Of a stretch of DNA of 64,000 nt, positions 40,632 through 52,232 are shown piece by piece. A program made the translations under genes and the position numbers. Source of the DNA: Acholoe squamosa. Lineage: Eukaryota > Annelida > Polychaeta > Phyllodocida > Polynoidae. The DNA is taken from the NCBI GenBank assembly GCA_949317995.1, contig OX439046.1:77726934-77790933 (forward strand), given 5' to 3'. The notes beneath the pieces were generated by a model. The model had not been told where the DNA came from, made no database searches, and worked only from the letters and a program-made list of their open reading frames with translations. Position 1 is the stretch's first letter. Every line of letters starts with the position of its first letter.

Positions 40632-41689
40632 CTGTGGATCCACAGGGCATTAGTATATATTTATGGCATCAAGTATGCCCCCAGGGCATGACTGGTATAC
40701 CTTGAGGGCTTTGGTCATTATTGATGAAATAGCTGATGCCCTTAGGGCATATGACACTCAAACTAAAAGGGTCTGGAAGGCAAATAGTGGACCTTAAACT
40801 AGTTCTGCAAAATGGCACCGCTTCTTTTTTTAAAGGGTGAGTGGCCTGGCACCCTCCTCATGGGGCAGTTACCTGACCATACTGTGACAAAGAGGTCAGC
40901 TAAGTTTAGCATGTGCTATTCTTGGTGGCAGCTAACTTTATACTGCTGCAGCGTGAAGGCCACAAAAGGTGAACACCAATCACCAAGAAAAAACATTATA
41001 CACCATACACCATTGGAAAGCTCTAAAGTTGTAGATTTCAAATATGGTAATTGTAATAAAATCAAAAAACAGTATTTTTGTAGTTAGACCCTAAGAAAAA
41101 AAGGTTTTGATAATTTTTTATTCAAATTGAATCATTTAATTTTCAGAAAAATTGTTTTACCACGAAAATAATGCCTCTACCTTTGTGTCCTATGATTTAG
41201 AATATAAAAGGCATCATAATCATCAATGTGACATCTCAGACTAATTAGGTCAGTAGGTCAAAGGTCAAGATAAAAATATCCGTATAGACCATATTCAATC
41301 TAATAAGTGGCCAGGGCACTGAAATTCTTTTACAGCAAATTCTCTTTTTGTACATACTAAGAAATGGGAAACTTTTATTCAATATCACTTTGCTATTACT
41401 TCTAAGTACCCTTCTGGGTTCAAGTACATTATTTGGGTCTTGGGACAAAGTATATACTTGGCTAAGAATACTCTTATTCCTTCTGGCTATAAGCCATTTG
41501 CATCCGGCATTTATATGTAGGTTATTGCATGACATATCCGTGGGATGTTTTACTCCCAGACTGATTCTCAAGCAATAATTTTGTGTTCTCTGGAGAGCCT
41601 ATAGATGTGTCTGGGCCACCATCAATGATTATATCCCCATATTCAAATATGGGGACAATAATTTTTTTTGTACAATTGAATTGCCAGTT

Positions 41690-42720
41690 TTTCATCAATG
41701 ATTTGTTCGTATTTGCCGTAACTGATACGTTCTCAGAAGTACAGAATCTTTTACCCTAGTGCAGAATTGTTTAAAACTCCAGTGGCGATCAATTAAGACA
41801 CCAAGATAGTTAAAGATGAAGACCACTTCTAATTGATTGTTGCAGAGATGCAGGGTTGATTTAGTGAGATCAGGCTGCACTCAGTCTAAATCTGCCTGCA
41901 TCAGAGTTTTCATATTTTCAGTGTCAGTTCCACTAAATAGCCAGATCATTGGTGTACATTGAGTTTTTTGCAGTTTAAATATTTAATAGCAGGGGTCCAA
42001 GAACGGACCCTTGAGGGACACCACATCTAATTTCTAACTCTTCAGAAGTAACTCCATTGGCTGTAGTGGTTTGTTGCCTGTCCGATAGGTAAGACCTACA
42101 CCACTCGACCACATGGGGTGAAAAACCAATATCTCGAAACTTTCTGAGTAGGAGGGGGTGGCTGACAGTGTCGAAAGCTTTCCTCAGATCAAGGAAGACA
42201 ACCACTGCCAGCTCACCGCTATTCCTTGCCTCATATAGTTCCTGACAGAATAGATGGACTGTGGCATAGATCTACCTTTCATGAAGCCAAATTGATTTGC
42301 TGTCAATAATTTCATGTCGTACAAGATAACTCATGCACAAACTATGAACCGCCTTTTCTAACAACTTAGAAATTAAGTTCAGTTGGCTCACTGGTCGCCA
42401 GTTGATGACTCTACTTAAGTCACCACTTTTCAATAGAGGTATGTCATTGGCAGTCTTTATTTCTCTGGGTATATTAGCATTGGTAAAAGAGGCATTTATG
42501 AAGTCTCAAAGTACCTCTGGTCTTGCAGCTAACATATCTTTCACAATACAACTCCTGACATTCTTAATACTTGATGATTTGCTAGTTTTAATTCCTTTAA
42601 TGAGCACTTTCACCTCATTAAGTCTAATCTGTCTAAAATACAAAGCTTTGTGTGCATTATTCTGCACATCTATAATCTATTGTGGCGGGCGGTTATCATA
42701 GGTGTTACTATTGATCATGT
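41690..42720 (-). mobile_element. LINE reverse transcriptase fragment
   Basis: The minus strand carries non-LTR reverse transcriptase text. From high to low coordinates these are: I-N-W-R-P-V-S-Q-L-N-L-I-S-K-L-L-E-K (about 42410-42360), V-V-F-L-D-L-R-K-A-F-D-T-V-S-H-P (about 42203-42160), G-V-P-Q-G-S-V-L-G-P-L (about 42010-41985), then M-Y-T-N-D where Y-A-D-D is expected (about 41962-41948), and Y-L-G-V-L-I-D (about 41800). The pieces are in different frames with in-frame stops, and the catalytic box is altered, so the copy is dead. No endonuclease or 3' tail identified. Jockey/CR1-type in appearance; clade not resolved. Confidence 0.85.
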
Positions 42721-42897
42721 TTGCCAAAGTAGGGCCGACATTTATGTAGTACTTACTGATATACGAGGCTGACTTGTCAGACTGGATATTGTTTCCATCG
42801 TCGTCTATATATAGACATCATGACAGCTGATTGCCACACTTTCTGATACACAGAAAGTGACCAGCAGCACTGGGGAATCCCAATGAGGTCATGCTTC

Positions 42898-42903
42898 ATG
42901 GTT
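42898..42903. repeat. Target site duplication of the 1.1-kb element, left
   Basis: ATGGTT, repeated exactly at 44012-44017 on the other side of the element. A six-base duplication matches the footprint of the full Polinton at 13508-13513 and 31847-31852. Confidence 0.8.
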
Positions 42904-44011
42904 AGTAGTATAGTATGTATCGGAACGGGACTATAGTTAAGTACTGTTTATTACTCACTCGACCTGCAGCCAATCAGAGGCCTCCCTTTTGGCTGGAAAG
43001 TCAAATCAGCCAATCACAGGCCTCCCTTTTGGCAGGAAATTTTTTTCATAGATGAAAAAAGGCAAGCTGAAAGCTTGCCGAAAAAAAAAAAAATATTGGG
43101 CGGCCCTTTGGTGGGGGGCTCCTAATAGTATGGGGAGGGGTGGGGGGCCTTTTGGGAGGGAAGGGGAGGGGAGTAAAGGGGGGCCCCTTTTTAGAAAAAA
43201 AAACCAAAACTTAAAGACCCGCCCCTTAAAACAGGAGCGGGTCTATTGGAAAAAAACTAAAAAAAAAACTTACTTGATAAGGTAAGGAATACAACAGAAA
43301 CCGCATCACACATTTCTTATAAATGTCATATTTTTATGTACACATTTCACTTTATTTTCATAATTTTCATATTGGGATTAGGGGCCCCCAACCCAACATA
43401 TTTTTTTTTTTTCGGCAAGCTTTTAGCTTGCCTTTTTTCTTCTATGAAAAAAATATCTCACTATAAGTCACACTCTCATCTACATCATAAACCAACCACC
43501 ACACCTCTTTATGCTAGTGAGGTCATGTGACCAAATTTCAAATTTCCAACCAAAATGCTAACCTCTGATTGGTCCATTCAAATTAGGGTCACATGACCTT
43601 ATTTGCATAATAGAGGTCAGGTGACCTAAACAGCCAGCCAATCAGAGGGCACCATTTTTGGCGGGAAACCACAGGGGGTAAGGGTCACATGACCATTTTT
43701 GAATTTCCCGCCAAAAGGAAGGGCTCTGATTGGTCCATTTTGGCACCGCCACACTACAGGGGTCTAGGTCACGTGACCCCACATTTGAATTTCCCGCCAA
43801 AAGGGAGCCCTCTCATAGGCTGCAGGTTGGGTCATGTGACCTGTCACATCACAGGTCATGTGACCCCTATTTGAATGTCCTGCCAAAAGGGAGGCCTCTG
43901 ATTGGCTGATTTGAATTTCCAGCCAAAAGGGAGGCCTCTGATTGGCTGCAGGTCAAGTGAGTAATAAACAGTACTTAACTATAGTCCCGTTCCCATACAT
44001 ACTGTACTTCT
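42904..44011. mobile_element. 1.1-kb non-autonomous element with Polinton-like ends
   Basis: Terminal inverted repeats begin AG[T/A]AGTA[T/C]AGTATGTAT and run about 140 bp. The element is flanked by a perfect six-base duplication ATGGTT (42898-42903 and 44012-44017). AG...CT ends plus a six-base duplication are Polinton hallmarks. The interior is non-coding. It has many CCAATCAGAG/CTCTGATTGG boxes, GGTCATGTGACC-type palindromes and CCCGCCAAAA words, and an internal inverted pair around GGCAAGC(T)...GCTTGCC (about 43040-43110 with 43385-43465). The motif style echoes the terminal repeats of the full Polinton in this window, though the sequence is not the same. Best read as a miniature mobilised by a related Polinton integrase. 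Confidence 0.75.
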
Positions 44012-44070
44012 ATGGTTGACCAGTCATGAGAGGTGGGGGTTTCCCAATATCCATCTGAAATTATGACATT

Positions 44071-44333
44071 GTAGAGGTATAATAATAACTGGTGCTGTCT
44101 GGCGTGGCGGGTGAGACCTGTTGCCTGGCGTTCCTGAGGTTCCGGATAGGTGGCAGCACCTATCCGGGTCCATGAGACACCTGGCGACGAACCGGGAGCA
44201 TCTCTATAAAAGGCTCTGCGCTCACCTACCACGTCAGAGGCCATGTAGGCCTCCGTACATAACATCATGTTATCCTATTCATAGAATCATAGGGTAACCG
44301 GAAGGTGTAACAAATAAAACTGTTGGCATACAC
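44071..44333 (+). repeat. 5' LTR (partial) of the second Gypsy copy
   Basis: Aligns with 51895-52158 of the 3' LTR, from GTAGAGGTATAATAATAACT to GGCATACACTCGG, with few differences. It contains the TATA-like CTATAAAAGG near 44204 and AATAAA near 44313. Sequence beyond either end no longer matches. Confidence 0.7.
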
Positions 44334-44446
44334 TCGGCATAGCCCGGACTATAACATCCGAACAGCATATACATGGGTTAAATGACTTAACTCAGTTTAA
44401 CCCTGATGGACAGGTATCTGTCCAAGACAATGCGAATGGTACCCTT

Positions 44447-45533
44447 GTGGTACAAGCCCATTTGAACCCCCAGGATGACGGATATTCAGCCTGGCGACAA
44501 TACGGTCCTCATTATCAAATAGATAGTGAGGAAAATATACCAGACTCTGTTAGAAGGAAACAATCTATACAAAGGCGGATAGAAAATAATTCTGTCGCTG
44601 GAGAATTATGCAATTCTATGTTGGAGGCTGGTGGAAGCACTAACCCAGAACATCAAGCTCCTATGCCTACAAAAAGGGTAACATTTGGAGAGCTACCGTA
44701 CGATGTTCCAAGATCAGGTTTGCCAATCTTGGATTACAGTGCCATAGGTGATGCAACATACAGCATACCCGAAGGCGAGGAATTGAAACAACCAGATGTC
44801 TTCCTTATGAATGACACCTACGTCGCTTTGAACGAAACATTAAACAGCAAAGGATGAAGTTGTTTCAAAAAAGGAACAACTCAAACACGATCTTCTTGAA
44901 CTAAGAAAAGAGTTCGATCAGAAGAGAAAAAGCTATATGACTGGTCTTCAGACCGAAAGAGACAGACTGCATGAAATGTGACAATCATTCCAAAAGGAAT
45001 ATGATTTGAAACATAATCTTATACAAGAATATGTAGATACGAATGATCAGCTCTGTCGAGAAAAAGTAAATACCGAAGCTGAAGTAATACATTATCGTAC
45101 TGAGTTAGAAGACTTGAAAGAAAAATGTAACAAGCAAGCTCAGGATAATGAATCGGTTCGGTTGGGGATAATAACATATAATCAACAACTAGAACAAGAT
45201 AAAGAAGGTATGATACAAGACATACAGGAATTGCAGGAAACTGCGTTGGCATTAGACAAGTATGTTGAAGCGGTACAAAAATCTGTAGCAAATATAGATC
45301 CGAGTATCGTTTCAAACATGCTGAATAATGATGATGGAATAGTAACAATACCATCAGATCGGATAATCTCCACACCTACCGGCCAGCAGCAGACACAACC
45401 TACCAGATTTAACCCTTTTGTTAAAGATGGAGCGAACAAAAATGTTAGTTCTGGAGTGTACTCGAAACCGGATGGTATTAGTTCCGGGGGAGTGAGCTCT
45501 GACGGTTCGGCTGGGTCAGTCAATGCCCATTGA
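44447..45533 (+). pseudogene. gag-like region of the second Gypsy copy
   Basis: Two open stretches (44447-44857 and 45006-45533) lie at the gag position behind the LTR and leader. The first is polar with K-R-V-T-F-G-E-L-P-Y-D. The second is a long coiled coil (L-E-D-L-K-E-K-C-N-K-Q, then L-E-Q-D-K-E-G-M-I-Q-D-I-Q-E-L) with a Ser/Gly/Pro-rich end. No zinc knuckle was seen. Assigned by position and coiled-coil style, not by a named motif. Confidence 0.45.
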
Positions 45534-45774
45534 TAATATGTCTCCACCTGCGGATCCGAGGCGAGATCCACACGTGGGACGGGCACCACCTATACCCGAT
45601 CTAAGTGGTAAAATGAGACCACCGCAAGCCAGTGTTCCTATAAGGAATACAGTTCCACCGCCTACACCCCAGGCAGTGGCACCGGTAAGAGTATATAAAA
45701 GTCTTCCCATTACCGGATCATAGAGCCGTGACGTGTGCCGAAGCCTTTGTTAAAGGCTGGGTACTGACACAGTG

Positions 45775-46615
45775 ATCAAGGCCAAGAATTTGAATCTAAC
45801 TTATGGCAGGGTATGTGCGAATACTTAGCTATTTGTAAGACCTCAGAGTGATGGTTTAGTAGAAAGATTCAATAGAACTCTTATTCAAGTTCTCATATCA
45901 CTAGTGAATGAGAACATGGACAACTGGGATGAGCAATGCCATTTTGTAATGCATGCTTATAACAGTACCGTACATTCGAGTACTAATTGTTCTCCCAACT
46001 TATTAGTATTTGGAGAAGACCTTATAATGCCTGCCGACCTAGTTTTCGGAGTCGTAGGCATGGACCCGGAACTACCTTGTCACATAGTTTTCGTCGAATG
46101 TTTGAGGGACAGGTTCTGGAAAGCTTACGAATCTGTCCGAATTGATCTAGAAAAGAGGGCACATTGGCAAAAAGTGGGTTATGATGTGGACTTAAAAATG
46201 AGAAAGTTTAAACCAGGTGATCAAGTGCTGAGGTTACATGAACCTTTGCGGAATATTAAATTAGCATCCAATTGGGATGGTCCATTCACTGTAACCCAGG
46301 TTATCAGTGATTGTACAGTGATTATTCCATCCGACATTGGACGATTTTATGCGAATATGGTCTGGGAGGGAGATCTCCACAGAAATGTATGGCAAAGGAT
46401 TCGATAGGGTAATGAATGTGAATCGAATCCCTGACCAGGAACCTGACCCGAGACCCAAAAGGAAACGGTGCAGGCCAAAGAAAAAATCTATGGGGAAGCC
46501 ACCAACGCTACTAAAAGATAAGCATGGTGGTGTAAAAAAAGTCTCGGCGGGTGTAGACAGTAAGAAGAGGAAAGAAGTTCTGAAGACTACAGGATCCCTA
46601 GAGAAAGCTCTTTGA
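45775..46615 (+). pseudogene. Integrase piece of the second Gypsy copy
   Basis: Carries the core-domain phrase D-G-L-V-E-R-F-N-R-T-L and continues with text nearly identical to 10-470 (W-D-E-Q-C-H-F-V, V-F-G-E-D-L-I-M-P-A-D-L, S-N-W-D-G-P-F), then a Lys-rich tail. It confirms that both copies are one Ty3/Gypsy family. Confidence 0.75.
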
Positions 46616-46719
46616 TCTGTCAGGTTCGGAAAGGAGTTACCCGATGAGGGGGTAATCGTCTGTTGCAGTCCTAGATTAGCCCAGAGGACTGCAGTAACCT
46701 AACCCGTATACACAATGTA

Positions 46720-47235
46720 TACACAGTGTGTTATCCTGTAAACCGGTTTAATGTTATATGTTATGCGAGAGCCTAACAACTGACCTGAAAGGTGTATTTG
46801 TCGTCGCTGTATGGTGTACCAGTGGGTAGTGGACGGATAATCCGGTGGATTCGCAGAAGCTTTCCATAAAACTCCATGCAAATCCCCAGACGAGTCGACA
46901 GCATGAGGGATAATAACATCAAAACATTCATTTGTTTATATTTTCGCGGTCCGCACGTGTTGAGCGAGTGACGTCATGGCGTCCAGTCTTGGCTGACCTC
47001 TCGTGACCCCACTTTCAAGTGTGGAAATGACGTCACGGAACCTGGCGTAACGCCATATTGTTTTTAGTAATGAGACAAGGCGGACGAGTCTTCATCCGCC
47101 CTCTGATTTACTACTAAAGGCATACACACCGACAGAGTCAAAACCCTAGGGAAGAGACCCTGTGTTGCTCCGGCATCTGACGCCGTTAAGTCAGAGAAGG
47201 AGTGTTTATACTCCCGGATTGATTCCTCTAGGCCT
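46720..47235 (+). promoter_or_regulatory. Conserved spacer with paired CRE motifs, second copy
   Basis: Counterpart of 830-1324. It holds CACGTG, then TGACGTCA at 46969-46976 and 47028-47035, then GCCATATT, before the ATG of frame X at 47236. Conservation of these words between diverged copies supports a promoter role. Confidence 0.5.
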
Positions 47236-47928
47236 ATGGCTGAGGAATCCGTGACCGCGGCGAAGCTATCCGGAGACCTGGATAAGCTGACGCCAGCTTC
47301 CGAATCCCTCACTCGTGAGGAATTGTCTCCAGTAACCCTGGAGGAGGATGAACTGATGGAAGTGGATGCACCCACTACAGATCAGTCATTCAAAAAGAGA
47401 CTGGAGGAGTTCAATTTGAACAGTCCAGGAGCTGCTATTTCTCCGCTGGCATCGCCATCAGGAACAGCCAAACCAACAACAGAACAGCCGGATAGTCGTC
47501 CTTCGGATACTACCCTGTCTGCGTCAACCGAACAAGTCGATGGTCAAACCGATACCCAAGGTGAGACCCGCGACTCTGGAAAGCAGGAAGGACCCAAAGA
47601 TATGGAGGACTCCCGATTTCCCACCGTATATGACGGGAGTTATCTGTACATCCATCCGGAATTACAGAACCTAGTTGACAGTGTAACAGGGAAATCTATT
47701 CCGGTAGACTCCCTGATCCGGAAGGCCATCGAAGATATTATGACAGAGCACCAACGTGAAAGGACGCCACTGGAGTGGCTAACGGATTGGACTTGGTACC
47801 AACGCGGACTGATGGTAGACCCAGAGTTCCACGATGTGGTTTACCAGGCCAATCAAGCTATTGCCATGGGAGTCTATCAGAAGCCTGATAGGACCGCATG
47901 GAATATGGTACGAACGGATGTAGACTAG
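47236..47928 (+). pseudogene. Accessory frame X, second Gypsy copy
   Basis: Begins M-A-E-E-S-V-T-A-A-K-L-S-G like the first copy, with an acidic Ser/Thr-rich half, then Y-D-G-S-Y-L-Y-I-H-P-E-L and W-L-T-D-W-T-W-Y-Q-R-G-L-M-V-D. Comparison of the two copies fixes the start of frame X in both. Unknown function; not envelope-like. Confidence 0.55.
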
Positions 47929-48123
47929 GTGGGCTGCTGGGCTGCTTGGCGGAAACCCTCCTGTACGATCTCCACACCCTAAGGGAGTTTCGTACCTCAG
48001 CAACTGAGTTCGAGAAGTGGGATGATGGCTTCTACATAGTAGAAGCTGAAATCAACCACATTCGAACCATGTCCACTGTCCCATTGGACAGAGTCTGTGC
48101 TCTGAAACAGATCATCTCCCAGA

Positions 48124-48562
48124 CTTTTACTACCTGAAACTATACACTAATAAACACTGGAAATACATTTTGGAACTTCACTATTACTACTACAAGGACA
48201 TTACGAACACTACTACAGGATTATTTGGCCCGAGTGCCTTTATATTAGGATTCTTCCATCTGGATATACTACAATTGACTTTAGCACTTCAAGAGGAACT
48301 GGGTAGCTGCCCTATCAACATCCGTGATATATATTAAAGACACTAGCACTTCCTTCCCATGGTTAGCTGACCATACCTGGACTAGTACTACACTTCCACA
48401 TCCACTACATCACCAAAAGGAGCATCCGGATAGTTAATAATGTAAACAAACTGTATGTATATTAACTATAGTTATATTATTGAAAGGTTTATTGTTAAAC
48501 CTAATCTATGTCATAAACTATGACTTTTAAGTGCATGCTTATTAATATACGGGTCCAGATCT
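48124..48562 (+). repeat. 439-bp internal direct repeat, copy 1
   Basis: Matches 50890-51328 base for base except for about one substitution, at a constant offset of 2766 bp. It starts CTTTTACTACCTGAAAC and ends GGGTCCAGATCT. The text is the AT-rich 3' non-coding region of the element, here found among the accessory frames. Confidence 0.92.
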
Positions 48563-48572
48563 CACTCTTCGG

Positions 48573-49160
48573 GTGAGGGAGGAAATCAGAGCCCGAGAAG
48601 AGGCTGAACGAGTCGAGACGGAACAGAAGCTACAGCAAGCCATAGCTCCTGGAATACCGCTTAGAAAAATGGCTGGTAGAAGTCCGGATGCTCCCAAAGC
48701 TTCAACCAGCGGTGCTTCTGCTGCAATCCCCAGTCCTAAGCCAAAGGATAAGGATTCCCCTAAGGATCCGAAACCGGAGGCTATGACAAAGGATGAGGCA
48801 GAAGAGGACAATTGGGAACTGTCCAAAAATAGGAGATCTTCGACTTGGAAGAAGAAACATCTCCCAGACTCAGTGAAGGCAGAGGAGCACGCTGCTAAAA
48901 CCCAGACCAGCGGGAATAATGACTCCATGCAAGTGGACTCTTCGGATGAAGACTCTATAGGGGAGTCCTCGTTTGAGTACGATGAGGATGCAGCACCATC
49001 GAACCAAACCGAGGCAGAGCGTTGGAGAAACGCAAAATCAGGGTTCAAGGAACGGGTACCCACCTGTTTCAAGGACTGCGTTTCTGGATACCGGAAGAAA
49101 GATGGGGCTCCATTATATGCCTGTCCCGGACCCACCAATAAGAATGGAGTCGGACGATGA
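48573..49160 (+). pseudogene. Acidic/Ser-rich frame of the second Gypsy copy
   Basis: A 195-residue open stretch. Glu/Arg-rich helix at the start, then Pro/Lys/Ser/Asp-rich low complexity (K-P-K-D-K-D-S-P-K-D-P-K), acidic S-S-D-E-D-S, and an end with C-F-K-D-C. It is absent from the visible part of the first copy. Part of the accessory region; unknown role. Confidence 0.4.
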
Positions 49161-49695
49161 GGATATGATGCGGTTATCTGATGAAGATCCGAATCCAAGC
49201 AAAGCCTATAGGAAACTATGGCTTACGTTGAATGCTTCTGACAAGTACTACACTAACACTCAGAAGCGTAAGCTCCGTTGGGCACTGGAAAAGTGGTATG
49301 GTGATCGTCAGAAAACCTGCCCCTTCTCCATTTGCCAAGATGCAAGCGACAAGACTGTCAAAACCTGGAGCACTTCTGCTCGGTTCCAAAGACATCTTGT
49401 CGAGACACACTTCCACCATCATCCGGTCTACATCTGTGACCCGACGATTGGTAAAAGAGGGAAAAAGTGTACTACGATGGTAACTTACAATCGTCGTAGT
49501 GACTTAGCGAGACATCAGAAAACAGCCCATGCGGATGGTCTGGATCTCGCTCGGAAGAAGGTCCTTTGTGCAGTTAACAGAGGGAAAGAGTCTAAACTCA
49601 GCGCTAAGATGGTACTTACCACTGGCCGAGGGAAACTCGATATGCACGATAGCATTTGGAAATTGTGCGAGGAATCTGGCCGAAAGGGTAAATGA
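49142..49695 (+). pseudogene. Accessory frame Y with zinc-finger motifs
   Basis: The frame is open from 48973; the part with folded character begins at M-E-S-D-D-E-D (about 49144). A long C...C...H...H arrangement (C-P-F-S-I-C, R-F-Q-R-H-L-V-E-T-H) is followed by a second (C-D-P...C-T-T-M-V, R-R-S-D-L-A-R-H-Q-K-T-A-H), both resembling C2H2 fingers with long loops. A basic end follows. A zinc-finger protein downstream of pol is unusual for an LTR element. No counterpart is seen in the first copy. Confidence 0.5.
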
Positions 49696-49957
49696 GATAG
49701 GAACCGAAGAGACAAAAACCGGGGACAACCCAGTAGTCTCCCGGATAGTCAGAACCAAGCCAGGGAGGATCATTTCAGATCCCTGCTGGCACGTCACCCG
49801 CATGATCAGTTGCAGGTATCTGTTGTCTTCAAACAGCCTGTGCCTGTCGGATCCTATGCATCAGCTGCGCAACATCCAGGTAAACTGGACAGGAAGGCAT
49901 ATCATTCCATGTCTCAGAAACCCGGTCCGGACAGTCAATCTCTGACTATAGGCAGAG

Positions 49958-50652
49958 GTGAGGTTAGTAACCAAGAAGCTGGCCCCTGCTGCCGCCGCTG
50001 GATCTGCAGCACAATTGAATCAGGAGCAGATACAACAGTATTTGGCCCTCGGCATGAAGCAAAATCTACCACCCGGATACTGTATTCCTACAGTCTCACA
50101 ACTGGGTGCGTCTCCTGTACCGGTTAGCTCATCCGGAACCGCCAGTGCCATTGCGACAGTTACACAAGCACTCCTTCCGAGTGCTACACCACCTGTAGCC
50201 ACAATCCTGAAACCAGCCGATGCCATCACTATTAAAGCTAGTCCGGCAGAGGTCTGGTTTGATAAATCTCGCCAGGGGGAAGCGGATGTCTAAAAGGCCA
50301 CTACATCCACTGGGAGAAGTGTGTTAAACAACGAGCCACTGATTACCATCAGGGTCTTCTAAATGACACTCTGATGTGTTTCCAGGAAGTTAGTAATGCT
50401 GAAAAGCAACGCCTGGAAACGAAAATTCGAGCTGATGTTAAATCACTGGAAGAAGAAGCCTTGGCGGCCAAAGAACAGGCAGCCATGGATGTCCATGTCC
50501 TCGAGAAGAGAGTGAATGAGGAAGTACAACGGAACACTTGATTGAATACTAAATTCATGAGAGTGTTCCGAGTGGATTTAGATGAGTGGGATAGTATACC
50601 AGAATCCGCTCTAGTTCTTCTTAAGAAGAAGCATGCTGAGCATTCGGCTTAG
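49958..50652 (+). pseudogene. Accessory frame Z, second Gypsy copy
   Basis: Corresponds to 2260-2841 in the first copy. It has an M-K-Q-N-L-P-P-G-Y-C-I-P start, the block A-I-T-I-K-A-S-P-A-E-V-W-F-D-K-S-R-Q-G-E-A-D-V, and downstream helix text ending near L-L-K-K-K-H-A. It marks the end of the coding part of the element. Confidence 0.5.
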
Positions 50653-50889
50653 TCTGCTTCTGGGTTCCATTATTTGACCAGCCCATTAACCCGGAATGTA
50701 TACAGAGTACATAGTCTACTAGTTGGAACTCCATACATTGTGGCAACCTAGCTTCGGATACTTTCTTAAGCATCCGAATAGTTTTTGTTGATGTACCGGA
50801 CGGATGCCGTGAGATGTGGATTACCTGAATACCTGTTATAACCGTTTGTGCCACTATGATGCCCTACCTACACCCAGATGTATATGTTT

Positions 50890-51328
50890 CTTTTACTACC
50901 TGAAACTATACACTAATAAACACTGGAAATACATTTTGGAACTTCACTATTACTACTACAAGGACATTACGAACACTACTACAGGATTATTTGGCCCGAG
51001 TGCCTTTATATTAGGATTCTTCCATCTGGATATACTACAATTGACTTTAGCACTTCAAGAGGAACTGGGTAGCTGCCCTATCAACATCCGTGATATATAT
51101 TAAAGACACTAGCACTTCCTTCCCATGGTTAGCTGACCATACCTGGACTACTACTACACTTCCACATCCACTACATCACCAAAAGGAGCATCCGGATAGT
51201 TAATAATGTAAACAAACTGTATGTATATTAACTATAGTTATATTATTGAAAGGTTTATTGTTAAACCTAATCTATGTCATAAACTATGACTTTTAAGTGC
51301 ATGCTTATTAATATACGGGTCCAGATCT
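50890..51328 (+). repeat. 439-bp internal direct repeat, copy 2
   Basis: Partner of 48124-48562. This copy is in the expected place, between the last accessory frame and the 3' LTR, so it is probably the original. Confidence 0.92.
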
Positions 51329-51879
51329 ACTATCATTGTATAATATTACAAAAACACCGATTGTGTTCATCTAATAGATCTGTATAACCCATATGTTTAA
51401 TACACCAGCGAATATTACATTTCATAATATTATTTGAATGTAGTATCTGGTGATAGAATATTATATTGTAAGTACGGTGGTACATAAAGATGTGTACTGT
51501 AATAACCTAAATACTCTTTAATAGTTCTTATCAGAACTAAGGTTTCATGTGTGTAATGAAGGTAATAACGTTACGGTTAGAGTCTTTATCAAGACTATTA
51601 AGAATTCATATGTTGATAATTTAATTACAAGGTTTCATATCTTGTTATATGTTCAGATACGTTACATAAATCTGACTAGGTATTTCCATATTGTACTTAC
51701 CTTAATATTATCCAACTAAACGTAACTCTACTATTGCTTTCAAATCCATGTTAATATGTAAACTTAATTACTTTCCTATGGTACGGATGTTTAACTATAA
51801 CTTATCCTCTATTATAGGAATAGACATTATGTATATGTTAATCCTATATAATACATTAATAGTTATAACTCCTACCTAT

Positions 51880-52232
51880 TGTCTGAGGGAGTAGTGTAGA
51901 GGTATAATAATAACTGGTGCCGTCTGGCGTGGCGGGTGAGACCTGTCGCCTGGCGTTCCTGAGGTTCCGGGTAGGTGGCAACACCTATCCGGTCCGTGGG
52001 ACACCTGGCGACGAACCGGGAGCATCTCTATAAAAGCCTCTGCACTCACCTACCACATCAGAGGCCATGTAGGCCTCCGTACATAACATCATATTATCCT
52101 ATTCATAGAATCACAGGGTAACCGGAAGGTGTAACAAATAAAACTGTTGGCATACACTCGGAATACTGTCTTTGTCTTTCCTTTCGAATTACGAGACCCG
52201 AACCCCACTGGTTAGAAATACCAACCATTACA
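51880..52232 (+). repeat. 3' LTR of the second Gypsy copy
   Basis: Begins TGTCTGAGGGAGTAG and ends ATTACA, about 353 bp, with CTATAAAAGC near 52030 and AATAAA near 52137. It aligns with the LTR at 4376-4766 and with the partial 5' LTR at 44071-44333. Confidence 0.75.

Larger units (their letters stand above)
40349..42903. other. Intron, first part: repeats and a LINE fragment
   Basis: Contains three 21-bp tandem units around CAATTCTTG (about 40492-40556), a CTTT microsatellite (about 40577-40631), several AGGGCAT words (40558-40760, one as TGCCCTTAGGGCAT), and the LINE fragment at 41690-42720. No exon with the shared domain was found here. Confidence 0.5.
44071..52232 (+). mobile_element. 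Ty3/Gypsy LTR fossil, second copy, within an intron
   Basis: Same family as 1-4766. A partial 5' LTR (44071-44333), leader, gag-like frames, integrase piece, accessory frames X, Y and Z, an AT-rich non-coding region and a 3' LTR (51880-52232) are visible in order. Reverse transcriptase, RNase H and protease were not recognised. The copy is well broken (perhaps ten or so breaks) and contains an internal 439-bp direct repeat. It lies in the same direction as the host gene. Older than, or decaying faster than, the first copy. Confidence 0.8.

Noticed and set aside
40465-40691. Frames on both strands across the CTTT microsatellite
   Set aside because: Poly-Ser/Phe/Leu or Lys/Glu runs created by the tetranucleotide repeat.
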